From assembly GCA_964501925.1 (NCBI GenBank), contig CAZCTM010000008.1:1-64000 (forward strand): DNA of 64,000 nt, written 5' to 3'. The notes under the pieces were generated by a model. That model made no database searches. It was not told the origin of the DNA and saw nothing but the letters and a program-made list of their open reading frames with translations. The DNA comes from CAYLYU01 sp964501925 (GTDB lineage: Bacteria; Pseudomonadota; Zetaproteobacteria; Mariprofundales; Mariprofundaceae). Positions 44,795 through 52,847 of this stretch are shown in pieces. How positions within the stretch are numbered: the first letter of the stretch is position 1; each line of letters starts with the position of its first letter. A program made the translations under genes and the position numbers.

Positions 44795-45835
44795 ATGCGA
44801 TATCGACGGCTTGGAAATACGGACCTCAAGGTGAGCGTCATCTGCCTTGGCACCATGACATGGGGAGAGCAAAACACGGAGGCAGAGGCCCATCAGCAGC
44901 TCAACCATGCCCTTTCACAGGGAGTCAATTTTGTGGATACCGCCGAGCTGTACTCGATCCCCCCCAGGGCGGAAACCTTTGGCAGAACCGAATCAATCCT
45001 TGGCAGCTGGCTGAAAAAAAGCGGTTTGCGGCACAAAATCGTCCTGGCCAGCAAGGTTTGTGGGCCAACAGGCTGGTGTCCACATATACGACGGGGAAAA
45101 TCCAGACTCAACCGGCAGAATATCATCATGGCTCTGGAGGGAAGTCTAAAGCGTCTCAGGACGGATTATCTTGACCTATATCAGGTCCACTGGCCTGAAC
45201 GAAGTACGAATTACTTCGGCAAACTAGGCTATGAACCGGAAGATGATGCCGACGCTGTTCCGATCGAAGAGACGCTGGAGGCGCTTGGCGAACTGGTGAA
45301 ATCGGGCAAGGTTCGGTACGTGGGGGTATCCAACGAGACCCCGTGGGGTGTGATGCGTTACCTCCAGGCGGCCGCGCAATCGAACCTGCCGCGCATCGTC
45401 TCCATTCAAAATCCGTACAGCCTTCTCAACCGCAGTTTTGAAATCGGTCTGGCTGAAATTGCGCATCGTGAAAAAACGGGGCTGCTTGCCTATTCCCCGC
45501 TCGGCTTCGGTGTTCTTTCCGGAAAATACCTGGATGGAAAGCATCCTGCGGGTGCAAGGCTTACTCTCTTTCCCGACTACAGACGCTACAGCAATGAAGC
45601 CGCCGTCAAGGCAACCCGGGCCTATGTCAATCTGGCACGCGAACATGGTCTGGATCCAGCCCGAATGGCCCTGGCCTTCGTCCATTCCCGCCCCTTTACT
45701 ACCAGCACCATTATCGGCGCGACGAGCATGGCACAATTAATGTCCAATCTGGCCAGCATCGACCTGCAGCTTGATCAGGAGGTGCTTGCCGGCATTGACG
45801 CCATCCATAAGAAGCGCCCGAATCCCTGTCCCTGA
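44795..45835 (+). CDS. Aldo/keto reductase, Tas-like
   Basis: 346 residues, (beta/alpha)8 NADPH-dependent oxidoreductase. MRYRRLGNTDLKVSVICLGTMTWGEQNTEAEA, catalytic Tyr in VDTAELYSIPP, Lys in VLASKVCGP and His in YQVHWPERSTNYFG are typical of E. coli Tas. Physiological substrate unknown. Stands alone on the plus strand between ppdK and ilvC. Confidence 0.9.
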   Translation: MRYRRLGNTDLKVSVICLGTMTWGEQNTEAEAHQQLNHALSQGVNFVDTAELYSIPPRAETFGRTESILGSWLKKSGLRHKIVLASKVCGPTGWCPHIRRGKSRLNRQNIIMALEGSLKRLRTDYLDLYQVHWPERSTNYFGKLGYEPEDDADAVPIEETLEALGELVKSGKVRYVGVSNETPWGVMRYLQAAAQSNLPRIVSIQNPYSLLNRSFEIGLAEIAHREKTGLLAYSPLGFGVLSGKYLDGKHPAGARLTLFPDYRRYSNEAAVKATRAYVNLAREHGLDPARMALAFVHSRPFTTSTIIGATSMAQLMSNLASIDLQLDQEVLAGIDAIHKKRPNPCP

Positions 45836-45844
45836 CCTGATAAT

Positions 45845-45888
45845 GATAAAAAACCGGCAGGAGGCCCGTACGCATCCTCCTGCCGGTT
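45845..45888 (-). terminator. Terminator of ilvC (13-bp perfect stem)
   Basis: AACCGGCAGGAGG (45852-45864) and CCTCCTGCCGGTT (45876-45888) form a perfect stem with an 11-base loop. On the minus strand it is followed by TTTTATC, serving ilvC; it may also stop the convergent reductase transcript. Confidence 0.85.
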
Positions 45889-45902
45889 CTCCTAAACACT
45901 GC

Positions 45903-46925
45903 CTAGTTCTTGGACTGATCCACGATCTTGGACTTGCCGATCCATGACATCATGGCGCGCAGATCACTGCCCACCTGCTCAATCTGATGTTCGGCCGTTC
46001 GACGGCGCATCGCATTCATCACCAGCTTGCCGTTGTTGCACTCGTTGACAAACTCGCGCGCAAATTCGCCGGTCTGGATTTCCTGCAGGATCTTCTTCAT
46101 CTCGTCCTTGACCGCATCGTTGATCACCCTTGGACCACGGGTCATGTCCCCATACTCGGCCGTGTTGGAAATGGAGTAGCGCATATTGGCAATGCCGCCT
46201 TCATAGACCAGATCAACAATCAGTTTCATTTCATGCAGGCATTCGAAATAGGCCATTTCCGGGGGATATCCGGCCTCGACCAATGTTTCAAAACCGGCCG
46301 TGATCAGGGCGGTCAGACCGCCACAGAGGACCGCCTGCTCACCAAACAGATCGGTCTCGCACTCATCCCTGAACGTGGTCTCGATCACACCTGCGCGGGT
46401 GCCGCCATTGGCCTTGGCATAGGAAAGCGCCGTTACCTTCGCCTGACCGGAAACATCCTGATCCACCGCGATAAGGGAGGGGACACCGCCACCCTGCATG
46501 TAGGTATGGCGAACCAGATGGCCGGGTCCCTTGGGCGCAACCATGATCACGTCCAGATCGCCCCGTGGCTGGATGACACTGAAATGAATGTTGAAACCGT
46601 GGGCAAAGGCAAGGGTCGCACCATGCTTGATATGGGGCTCAATCACCTCGCGATAGGCCTGTCCCTGAAACTCGTCGGGCAGCAGTACCATGACGATATC
46701 CGCCTGTTTCACGGCATCACCCATTTCAGCGACCTTCAGGCCGGCCTGCTCCGCCTTCTGCCAGGAGGATGAGCCGGAACGCAGACCCACCGTGACATCA
46801 ACCCCGGAATCCTTGAGGTTCAGGGCGTGCGCATGGCCCTGGGAACCGTAGCCAAGGATGGCTACCTTCTTGCTCTGGATGATGGATAGATCTGCATCAG
46901 AATCGTAATAAACGGTCATGGCCAT
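45903..46925 (-). CDS. ilvC: Ketol-acid reductoisomerase (NADP+)
   Basis: 340 residues, class I. Second common step of Ile/Val synthesis. KKVAILGYGSQGHAHALNLKDSG is the NADPH fold, with LRSGSSSW the specificity loop; MVAPKGPGHLVR and FRDECETDLFGEQ carry catalytic residues. The ATG at 46925 follows AAGGGG by about 7 bases; the longer open frame would run back into the tRNA and is rejected. ilvBN/ilvD are not here. Confidence 0.96.
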   Translation of the reverse strand: MAMTVYYDSDADLSIIQSKKVAILGYGSQGHAHALNLKDSGVDVTVGLRSGSSSWQKAEQAGLKVAEMGDAVKQADIVMVLLPDEFQGQAYREVIEPHIKHGATLAFAHGFNIHFSVIQPRGDLDVIMVAPKGPGHLVRHTYMQGGGVPSLIAVDQDVSGQAKVTALSYAKANGGTRAGVIETTFRDECETDLFGEQAVLCGGLTALITAGFETLVEAGYPPEMAYFECLHEMKLIVDLVYEGGIANMRYSISNTAEYGDMTRGPRVINDAVKDEMKKILQEIQTGEFAREFVNECNNGKLVMNAMRRRTAEHQIEQVGSDLRAMMSWIGKSKIVDQSKN

Positions 46926-47024
46926 AGGTTTTCCCCTTCTTTCCCTTTGTTGAAAACTGTCCGCATCCCCTGCGAAACGGTGGCGCAGGATAATGTTTTT
47001 TTTTCGATACTGCATCCACGAGAA

Positions 47025-47101
47025 TGGTGGGCCCACCAGGACTCGAACCTGGAACCAACCGGTTATGAGCCGGTAGCTCTGACCAATTGAGCTATGGGCC
47101 C
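47025..47101 (-). tRNA. tRNA with anticodon CAU, probably tRNA-Ile2 (lysidine type)
   Basis: 77 bases with encoded CCA. Acceptor GGGCCCA/TGGGCCC, D arm AGCTCAATTGGTCAGAGCT, anticodon stem ACCGG/CCGGT enclosing CTCATAA (anticodon CAU), T arm CCAGGTTCGAGTCCTGG. It is not initiator tRNA: position 1-72 pairs and the anticodon stem lacks three consecutive G-C pairs in initiator order. The G-C pairs flanking the loop and the GGGCCC acceptor resemble tRNA-Ile(CAU) more than elongator tRNA-Met, but this needs TilS-determinant scoring. Confidence 0.8.
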
Positions 47102-47198
47102 GTGGATTAACAGCCTAATTCACCAGGAGTTATGTCACAATCACCCTAAGCAGAACCGACCGCAGATCTCAGACCATCCTGCTCCGTGGCCGTGATGG

Positions 47199-48800
47199 TC
47201 AGGCTGGACCAGCCGATCGAATTTCATCGCTGACCTCGTCGGCAAACTGCCGAAAATTCTCGTGGAAGTAAGATGCAAGCTCCCTCGCTTTTGCTTCATA
47301 GGCGGACTTGTCCGTCCATGTATTCTCCGGATTCAGTACCTCCTCCGGAACACCCGGACATTGCTGTGGAATCCCGATGCGAAAGATCGGGTGCTCGCGG
47401 TAGGGCACATCGTTCAGTTTTCCGTCCAGGGCGTTATTCAGCATCGCCCGCGTATGAGTGATGTCCATTCTGGTCCCGACACCATAGGGGCCTCCTGTCC
47501 AGCCGGTGTTAATCAGCCAGCAGTTGACCTTATGCCGGCGTATCTTTTCTCCCAGGAGCCTGGCGTAAACACTGGGGTGAAGCGGCATGAACGGGGCACC
47601 AAAACATGTGCTGAAGGTGGCCTCGGGCTCGGTGACCCCGGCCTCCGTACCGGCCACCTTCGCCGTGTAACCGGAGATGAAATGATACATTGCCTCCTCC
47701 GGTGAAAGCCTGGAGATCGGTGGCAGCACGCCAAAGGCGTCCGCGGTCAGAAAAACGATGTTACGTGGATGATCGGCAAGACCCGGGTAAATGACATTCG
47801 GCACGTGGGTGATCGGATAGGCTGCGCGCGTGTTTTCCGTCAGGCCATCATCATCAAGATCCAGTCGCCGGTTGTTGATATTAAAACAGACATTTTCAAG
47901 GATGGTGCCAAACCGGGTTGTCATGGAATAAATGATGGGCTCTTTTTCCTTGGACAAACGAATCACCTTGGCGTAACAGCCCCCCTCGATATTGAAGATG
48001 CCGTGATCGCTCCAGCCATGCTCATCATCACCAATGAGCCTCCGCCCGGGATCGGAAGACAATGTGGTTTTTCCTGTGCCGGAAAGGCCAAAAAACAGGG
48101 CGGAATCACCGTCCTTGCCCACATTTGCAGAGGCATGCATGGAAAGCACGCCTTGTTGGGGAAGCACGTAATTCATCAGCGTGAAAACAGATTTCTTGAT
48201 CTCGCCGGCGTAGGACGTGCCACCAATCAGGACAAGCCTCCTCCCAAAGTGGATCATAATGAACGCCTCGGAATTGGTGCCATCCTTGGATGGGAGGGCG
48301 TGGTAGTGGGGGACATGGACCACCGTGAACTGGGGCGCATCCACATCGATTTCCCGTCCGAAATCCACCGGTCGAATGAACATGGTCCGGGCAAACAGGG
48401 CATGCCAGGCGTCCTGGGTGATGATCCGGACCGGAATCTCGTATTCGGGATCCGCACCGGCCAGGCAATCCTGTACGAAAACCTGCCGGCCCTCCAGATA
48501 GCGAGACACCCGCTTGTACAGGATGTCGAATTTTTGCTCATCAATCGGCTGGTTGATCTTGCCCCACCAGATCCTGTCCCGACTGGAGGGTTCATCCACC
48601 ACATACTTGTCATTGGCGGCCCGGCCAGTGAAATAGCCGGTACGGACCACCAGCGGACCCATGTGGGAGAGGTGGCCCTCACGGCGGCGCACCGCCCTTT
48701 CATACAGGGATGGACTTGGGGTATTCCAGTAGATGCGCTCAAGATTCCTGATGCCCAGCTTTGCCAAGCTGGCTTTAATCGGTTCTACGTTGATCGGCAT
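47199..48800 (-). CDS. pckA: Phosphoenolpyruvate carboxykinase (ATP)
   Basis: 533 residues. Interconverts oxaloacetate and PEP with ATP. The P-loop GLSGTGKTTLS, the metal site IGDDEHGWSDHGIFNIEGGCYAK and RSARDKYVV-like substrate motif (GRAANDKYVVDEP) identify the ATP-dependent form. It follows lipA on the same strand after 194 bases. Together with PpdK it links pyruvate, PEP and oxaloacetate pools. Confidence 0.96.
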   Translation of the reverse strand: MPINVEPIKASLAKLGIRNLERIYWNTPSPSLYERAVRRREGHLSHMGPLVVRTGYFTGRAANDKYVVDEPSSRDRIWWGKINQPIDEQKFDILYKRVSRYLEGRQVFVQDCLAGADPEYEIPVRIITQDAWHALFARTMFIRPVDFGREIDVDAPQFTVVHVPHYHALPSKDGTNSEAFIMIHFGRRLVLIGGTSYAGEIKKSVFTLMNYVLPQQGVLSMHASANVGKDGDSALFFGLSGTGKTTLSSDPGRRLIGDDEHGWSDHGIFNIEGGCYAKVIRLSKEKEPIIYSMTTRFGTILENVCFNINNRRLDLDDDGLTENTRAAYPITHVPNVIYPGLADHPRNIVFLTADAFGVLPPISRLSPEEAMYHFISGYTAKVAGTEAGVTEPEATFSTCFGAPFMPLHPSVYARLLGEKIRRHKVNCWLINTGWTGGPYGVGTRMDITHTRAMLNNALDGKLNDVPYREHPIFRIGIPQQCPGVPEEVLNPENTWTDKSAYEAKARELASYFHENFRQFADEVSDEIRSAGPA

Positions 48801-48994
48801 TCATTCCCCCTCAGGTCGACGCATTCCCGTATTTCCTGCCGGCGCATCCATGGCGCCTGCAAAAAGCCCACCCATATGACCGCATGTCTGGGATGGCGCA
48901 CGTCCGCGCCAAAATGTCTACTACCGGAATGCAAGCTGTAAATCTACCACCTGCCCGGATTTTTTGGAATCATCACACCCGGCTCAAACTTGAA

Positions 48995-49906
48995 TCAGCC
49001 TTCTGATCGGTGCCGCATGCTCCTGAACACATCCTCGGCGTGAAAGGATGACCTCACAAGAGGACCGGAGGCCACCATCCTGAACCCCTTCCTCTCGGCC
49101 AGATACCTCAACTCATCAAACTCCGCCGGTTTCCAGTATCGGATTACGGGATGGTGGCTTGGACTTGGGCGCAGATACTGACCAATGGTCAGGATATCGA
49201 CATCGGCCTCACGTAAATCATCCAGGACCTGCAGCACCTCGTCACGTTCTTCTCCAAGCCCCAGCATGATTCCGGACTTGGTGGCCACGGTTCGATCCAG
49301 TTCCTTCGCCCGCTGCAAAAGGCGCAGGCTGGTGAAGTAACGTGCCCCTGGCCGAACCGAGCGATACAGCCTGGGTACGGTTTCGAGATTATGATTGAAG
49401 ATGTCCGGTCCCGCCTCAATGATGGTGTCCAGGCAGGTGCCGGATTTCCGCTGGAAATCAGGGGTCAGCACCTCAATGGTCACCCTGGGGGTGAGCTTGC
49501 GAATGGCCCGGATGGTGCTGGCAAAATGGCCTGCGCCTCCATCCGGAAGGTCATCCCGGTCCACCGAGGTGATCACCGCATGTCTGAGCCCCATGCGGCT
49601 GATCGCTTCTGCAACATGATCAGGTTCACCGGCATCCACCGGATCGGGCCTGCCCGTTTCCACATCGCAAAAGGCACAGGTCCGGGTGCATACCCTTCCC
49701 AGGATCATGAAGGTTGCCGAGCCCCTGTGCCAGCAGTCACCGATGTTGGGGCAGGAAGCCTCTTCACACACCGTGTTCAGGTGCAGATGCCGCATCAGCT
49801 TGCGAAGCCTGCGATATTCAGGAGACAGGGGGGCACGCACCTTCAGCCACGACGGTTTGGGAGCCCGCGTCTTTTCCTCGGGATGAATCGGTATGATCTC
49901 GCGCAT
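48995..49906 (-). CDS. lipA: Lipoyl synthase
   Basis: 303 residues. Radical SAM enzyme that inserts two sulfurs into octanoyl groups on GcvH and PDH lipoyl domains, both encoded in this window. Auxiliary cluster CEEASCPNIGDCW, radical SAM CxxxCxxC in CTRTCAFCDVETG and the C-terminal RSSFHAEDVF serine are present. lipB is not adjacent. Divergent from the DUF72 gene. Confidence 0.97.
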   Translation of the reverse strand: MREIIPIHPEEKTRAPKPSWLKVRAPLSPEYRRLRKLMRHLHLNTVCEEASCPNIGDCWHRGSATFMILGRVCTRTCAFCDVETGRPDPVDAGEPDHVAEAISRMGLRHAVITSVDRDDLPDGGAGHFASTIRAIRKLTPRVTIEVLTPDFQRKSGTCLDTIIEAGPDIFNHNLETVPRLYRSVRPGARYFTSLRLLQRAKELDRTVATKSGIMLGLGEERDEVLQVLDDLREADVDILTIGQYLRPSPSHHPVIRYWKPAEFDELRYLAERKGFRMVASGPLVRSSFHAEDVFRSMRHRSEG

Positions 49907-49967
49907 GCGGCAAGCCTAAACGTCAGCTCCCGCCCTGTCACAACCCTGAATGGACTATGCTCCGGTT

Positions 49968-50699
49968 ATGATGGCGTGTGAATACAGAATCGGCTGCTCG
50001 GGATATTATTACCAGGACTGGAAGGGGATCTGGTATCCTCACGAACTCAAGTCGAGTCAATGGTTTGCCTACTACGCAAGGCACTTCGACACACTGGAGA
50101 TCAATTCAAGTTTTTACCACTTCCCAACCAAGAGTACCGTTCGACGCTGGTACAGACAGGCACCCGAGGGTTTCATTTATTCCGTCAAGGCGCCAAGGCT
50201 GATCACCCATTTCAAACGCTTCAAAGATTGCGAACCGCAACTGACGGATTTCTACCAGGTCCTCAGGGATGAGCTGGCGGAAAAGCTCGGCTGCATCCTC
50301 TTTCAGCTTCCACCCAGCATACGGTTTTCGGATGAAACCCTGAAAAAAATTCTGGGGGTTCTGCAACCGGGGTTTCATAATGTCCTGGAGTTCCGCCATC
50401 CGGGCTGGTGGAATGAAGCTGTCTATCGGGCCCTTCGGGATGCAGATGTCGGCTTCTGTTGCGTGAGTGCTCCCGATCTGCCGAAAGCAATTGTGACAAC
50501 TTCCAATAACCTCTACCTGCGTTTTCATGGCAATCCGTGGTACAGGCAGAATTATGGGGAAAGGGAGCTTGAAAGCTGGGCAGAGCGAATACGAAACGCT
50601 ATAGCGAAACGTAAATGGATCTACTTCAACAACGACAGCCAGGCCTTTGCCCCTGACAACGCCGTGAAACTCAGGATGTTGCTAACGAAAGAGGGATGA
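49968..50699 (+). CDS. DUF72 family protein
   Basis: 243 residues from the ATG at 49968; an ATG at 49950 would add six. YRIGCSGYYYQDWKGIWYP, YARHFDTLEINSSFYHFP and YSVKAPRLITHFKRFKD are the DUF72 signature; LYLRFHGNPW lies near the C-terminus. It folds as a TIM-like barrel related to sugar-processing enzymes, function unproven. Short divergent promoter region with lipA. Confidence 0.88.
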   Translation: MMACEYRIGCSGYYYQDWKGIWYPHELKSSQWFAYYARHFDTLEINSSFYHFPTKSTVRRWYRQAPEGFIYSVKAPRLITHFKRFKDCEPQLTDFYQVLRDELAEKLGCILFQLPPSIRFSDETLKKILGVLQPGFHNVLEFRHPGWWNEAVYRALRDADVGFCCVSAPDLPKAIVTTSNNLYLRFHGNPWYRQNYGERELESWAERIRNAIAKRKWIYFNNDSQAFAPDNAVKLRMLLTKEG

Positions 50700-50727
50700 A
50701 AAAAACAGGGAAGAAGACCAGGGCCCG

Positions 50728-50820
50728 TTATTGGGCCACGGCCACAACAGCCAGGGTGTATAACCCGGCAAGCGAGTACCAGATCGATGCAATTCGGACA
50801 TTCTTCCAATGAACTTTCAT
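50728..50820 (-). CDS. 30-residue single-helix membrane peptide
   Basis: MKVHWKNVRIASIWYSLAGL then YTLAVVAVAQ and TAA. A short basic N-terminus, one hydrophobic helix of about 18 residues, and a GGAGG placed 5 bases before the ATG argue for a real small protein. The stop lies within a GGCCC/GGGCC hairpin (50722-50737), with a T7 stretch a further 17 bases on. Similar size to single-helix accessory subunits of respiratory complexes, but no family can be assigned. Confidence 0.5.
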   Translation of the reverse strand: MKVHWKNVRIASIWYSLAGLYTLAVVAVAQ

Positions 50821-51045
50821 CAGACCTCCATGACTCAAGATAAAATCAAACGGCCGCGCTACCCATCAGCCAGTTATCTTGAAACCGGCAACCGCAGCCT
50901 TATTCTGACCCCGGATGAAGCCGCTTTTTCCCAAGCCTCCGGAGCAGAAGGGCTCGCCACTATAGGAGGGGTTCATTAAAGAATCCTAAATTCGGTCTTA
51001 GAATCCGGCTGGTTTCTCAGCAAAAGCGGCCGGGAAGGGGAATCC
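50821..51045. other. Intergenic region between the membrane peptide and the SUI1 gene
   Basis: Divergent promoter space. A 36-codon minus-strand frame (about 50872-50982) begins ATG after AGGA but has no protein-like features, so I do not call it. GGGAAGGGG at 51031-51040 serves the SUI1 gene. No riboswitch recognised. Confidence 0.4.
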
Positions 51046-51417
51046 ATGATGCCAGGAAAGGAACAGAGACCGGTTGTTTACTCCACGGAGCAGGGCAGAG
51101 TTTGTCCGGCATGCGGAAAGCCGGCAGCCCGATGCGCCTGCCGAAAGGGCAAAAGCAAGACGTCACCGGCACGCAGTGACGGCATCGTGCGCGTGCGGCG
51201 GGAAGTCAAGGGGCGTCGCGGCAAGACGGTCACGACCATCAGCGGTGTGCCCGTTGATGATCAGCAATTGAAAGAGCTTGCAAAGCAGCTGAAAAGGCGG
51301 TGCGGGACGGGGGGTTCAGCCAAGGATGGAATCATCGTGATCCAGGGTGACCACCGGGACACTCTCATCACCGAGCTGCAGGACCTGGGCTATACCGTGA
51401 AACTGGCAGGAGGCTGA
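51046..51417 (+). CDS. yciH: SUI1/YciH family translation factor homologue
   Basis: 123 residues. The C-terminal half (about 45-120) is an eIF1-like fold: VRREVKGRRGKTVTTISGVPVDDQQLKELAKQLKRRCG, GGSAKDGIIVIQGDHRDTL. Near the N-terminus CPACGKPAARCAC could bind a metal. YciH proteins bind the small ribosomal subunit and affect initiation fidelity; the precise bacterial role is unsettled. GGGAAGGGG lies just before ATGATG. Confidence 0.88.
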   Translation: MMPGKEQRPVVYSTEQGRVCPACGKPAARCACRKGKSKTSPARSDGIVRVRREVKGRRGKTVTTISGVPVDDQQLKELAKQLKRRCGTGGSAKDGIIVIQGDHRDTLITELQDLGYTVKLAGG

Positions 51418-51575
51418 GTGAGGTGGCTGAACCTGTGCCCACCGATATCGGGATGGAAACTCCGGCTATATGGCTGCACAGGGAAACAAGGCGAAACAGT
51501 CTCCAGTATCTGCGCTATGCTTTAAGGCATGAAGGTGTACCCATATCGCTTGATCTCTGATCGCCCCCTTATTCA

Positions 51576-52772
51576 ATGGGGTATTTTCCTGTCGACCAGC
51601 TGCACATGAGACTTGGCACACGTTTTTCCCGCCGCGAAGGCAACCGTTTTGAATTGTTCATCGATGCCGGACAATTTTATCCCGTCATGCTGAACGCCAT
51701 CCGCGAAGCGCGGCATTACGTGCTGATGGAGCAGTATCTCATGTCCTCGGGCCAGGTTGCCACCCGCTTCATTGACGCACTTGTGGAAGTCGCGGGGCGC
51801 GGGGTCCGCGTCTATGTCCAGCTTGACCACTTTGGTGTCCGGGATTTGCTCGAGTCCGATCGCGAACGCATGCGAAAGGCCGGTATCCAGCTTGCTTTCT
51901 ACAATCCATTCTATTTCTCTCATCTCTTGCGGGGCCTGCCACGTAATCATCGCAAACTGCTGATCATTGATGGGAATATCGCCTCTACCGGTGGTTACTG
52001 CATCAGCGATGAATATGCCCCCCCACCTGATTCCAGCGAACTGCCATGGCATGACGTCATGATACGTATACAGGGCCCGGTGGTAACAGACTGGCAGACG
52101 CTGTTTACTGAAAACTGGAAAGAGATCACCGGCCAGCCACCTGATTTGCCGGAAACGGCGGGACCAACTGCGGCAGGTACACAGATCGGGATGGTAACAA
52201 CATGCAGGCCAAGGAGACCCAAGGAGATCAAGCGCATGTTCATTCGGCAGGTACGGCACAGCCGGAAGCGGGTCTGGATGGCGACGGCTTACTTCGTCCC
52301 GTCGCGCAAGATCTTGCGCGCATTGCGACGCGCCGCCAACCGTGGAGTGGATGTGCGCCTTCTGTTACCTGGCCTCATCAATGACCACCCTGCCGTCCGC
52401 CATGCCGGAGCCCGTTACTATCACAGGCTTTTACATCACGGCATCCGCATTTATGAATTCCAGCCCCGATTCATGCATGCCAAGGTGTACCTCTGCGATG
52501 ACTGGGTCTCGATCGGATCCTGCAACATGGACCGCTGGAATCTGCACTGGAACCTGGAAGCCAACCAGGAGGTCTACGATGCCGGATTTGCGAGGGAAGT
52601 GGCCGCCTTCTTTGAAGCGGATTTCAGTCAAAGTCATGAAATCACCCTGCCTGAATGGCTGGAACGACCCTGGTATGAACGTGTGCGGGAATGGCTATGG
52701 GGTCATGTCAGCCTGTGGCTTGAACGTTTTAGCATTCTTTACCACATGAAATCCGGAAAAGGAATAAGGTAA
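51576..52772 (+). CDS. Phospholipase D family protein, ClsB-like cardiolipin synthase
   Basis: 398 residues. Two HKD motifs: NHRKLLIIDGNIASTGG (about 127) and MHAKVYLCDDWVSIGS (about 300). There is no N-terminal membrane helix, unlike ClsA, matching the soluble ClsB type, and the start LGTRFSRREGNRFELFIDAG is close to it. It would join two phosphatidylglycerols, or PG and another lipid, to cardiolipin. An ATG at 51606 is an alternative start; neither has a visible SD. Confidence 0.82.
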   Translation: MGYFPVDQLHMRLGTRFSRREGNRFELFIDAGQFYPVMLNAIREARHYVLMEQYLMSSGQVATRFIDALVEVAGRGVRVYVQLDHFGVRDLLESDRERMRKAGIQLAFYNPFYFSHLLRGLPRNHRKLLIIDGNIASTGGYCISDEYAPPPDSSELPWHDVMIRIQGPVVTDWQTLFTENWKEITGQPPDLPETAGPTAAGTQIGMVTTCRPRRPKEIKRMFIRQVRHSRKRVWMATAYFVPSRKILRALRRAANRGVDVRLLLPGLINDHPAVRHAGARYYHRLLHHGIRIYEFQPRFMHAKVYLCDDWVSIGSCNMDRWNLHWNLEANQEVYDAGFAREVAAFFEADFSQSHEITLPEWLERPWYERVREWLWGHVSLWLERFSILYHMKSGKGIR

Positions 52773-52847
52773 GGGGGAATCCTCCTTGGTGTCAGCCGGA
52801 CTTTGTGATCATCCCTTTCTTACAAACTCTGTTAATCTGCTCTCTAC

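Noticed and set aside
46926..47036. N-terminal extension of ilvC into the tRNA
   Set aside because: The extension overlaps tRNA sequence; the ATG at 46925 has a proper SD and the family N-terminus.
47769..48941. 390-codon open frame antisense to pckA
   Set aside because: The minus strand holds a full PckA with all motifs; the frame extends into the promoter region without a start signal.
50872..50982. 36-codon minus-strand frame upstream of the membrane peptide
   Set aside because: Has AGGA before ATG but no structure or composition typical of a protein; likely leader sequence.
52773..52847. AAGGGGG/CCTCCTT hairpin between cls and lpd as a terminator
   Set aside because: Loop of three, one G-T pair and no T-run on either strand.
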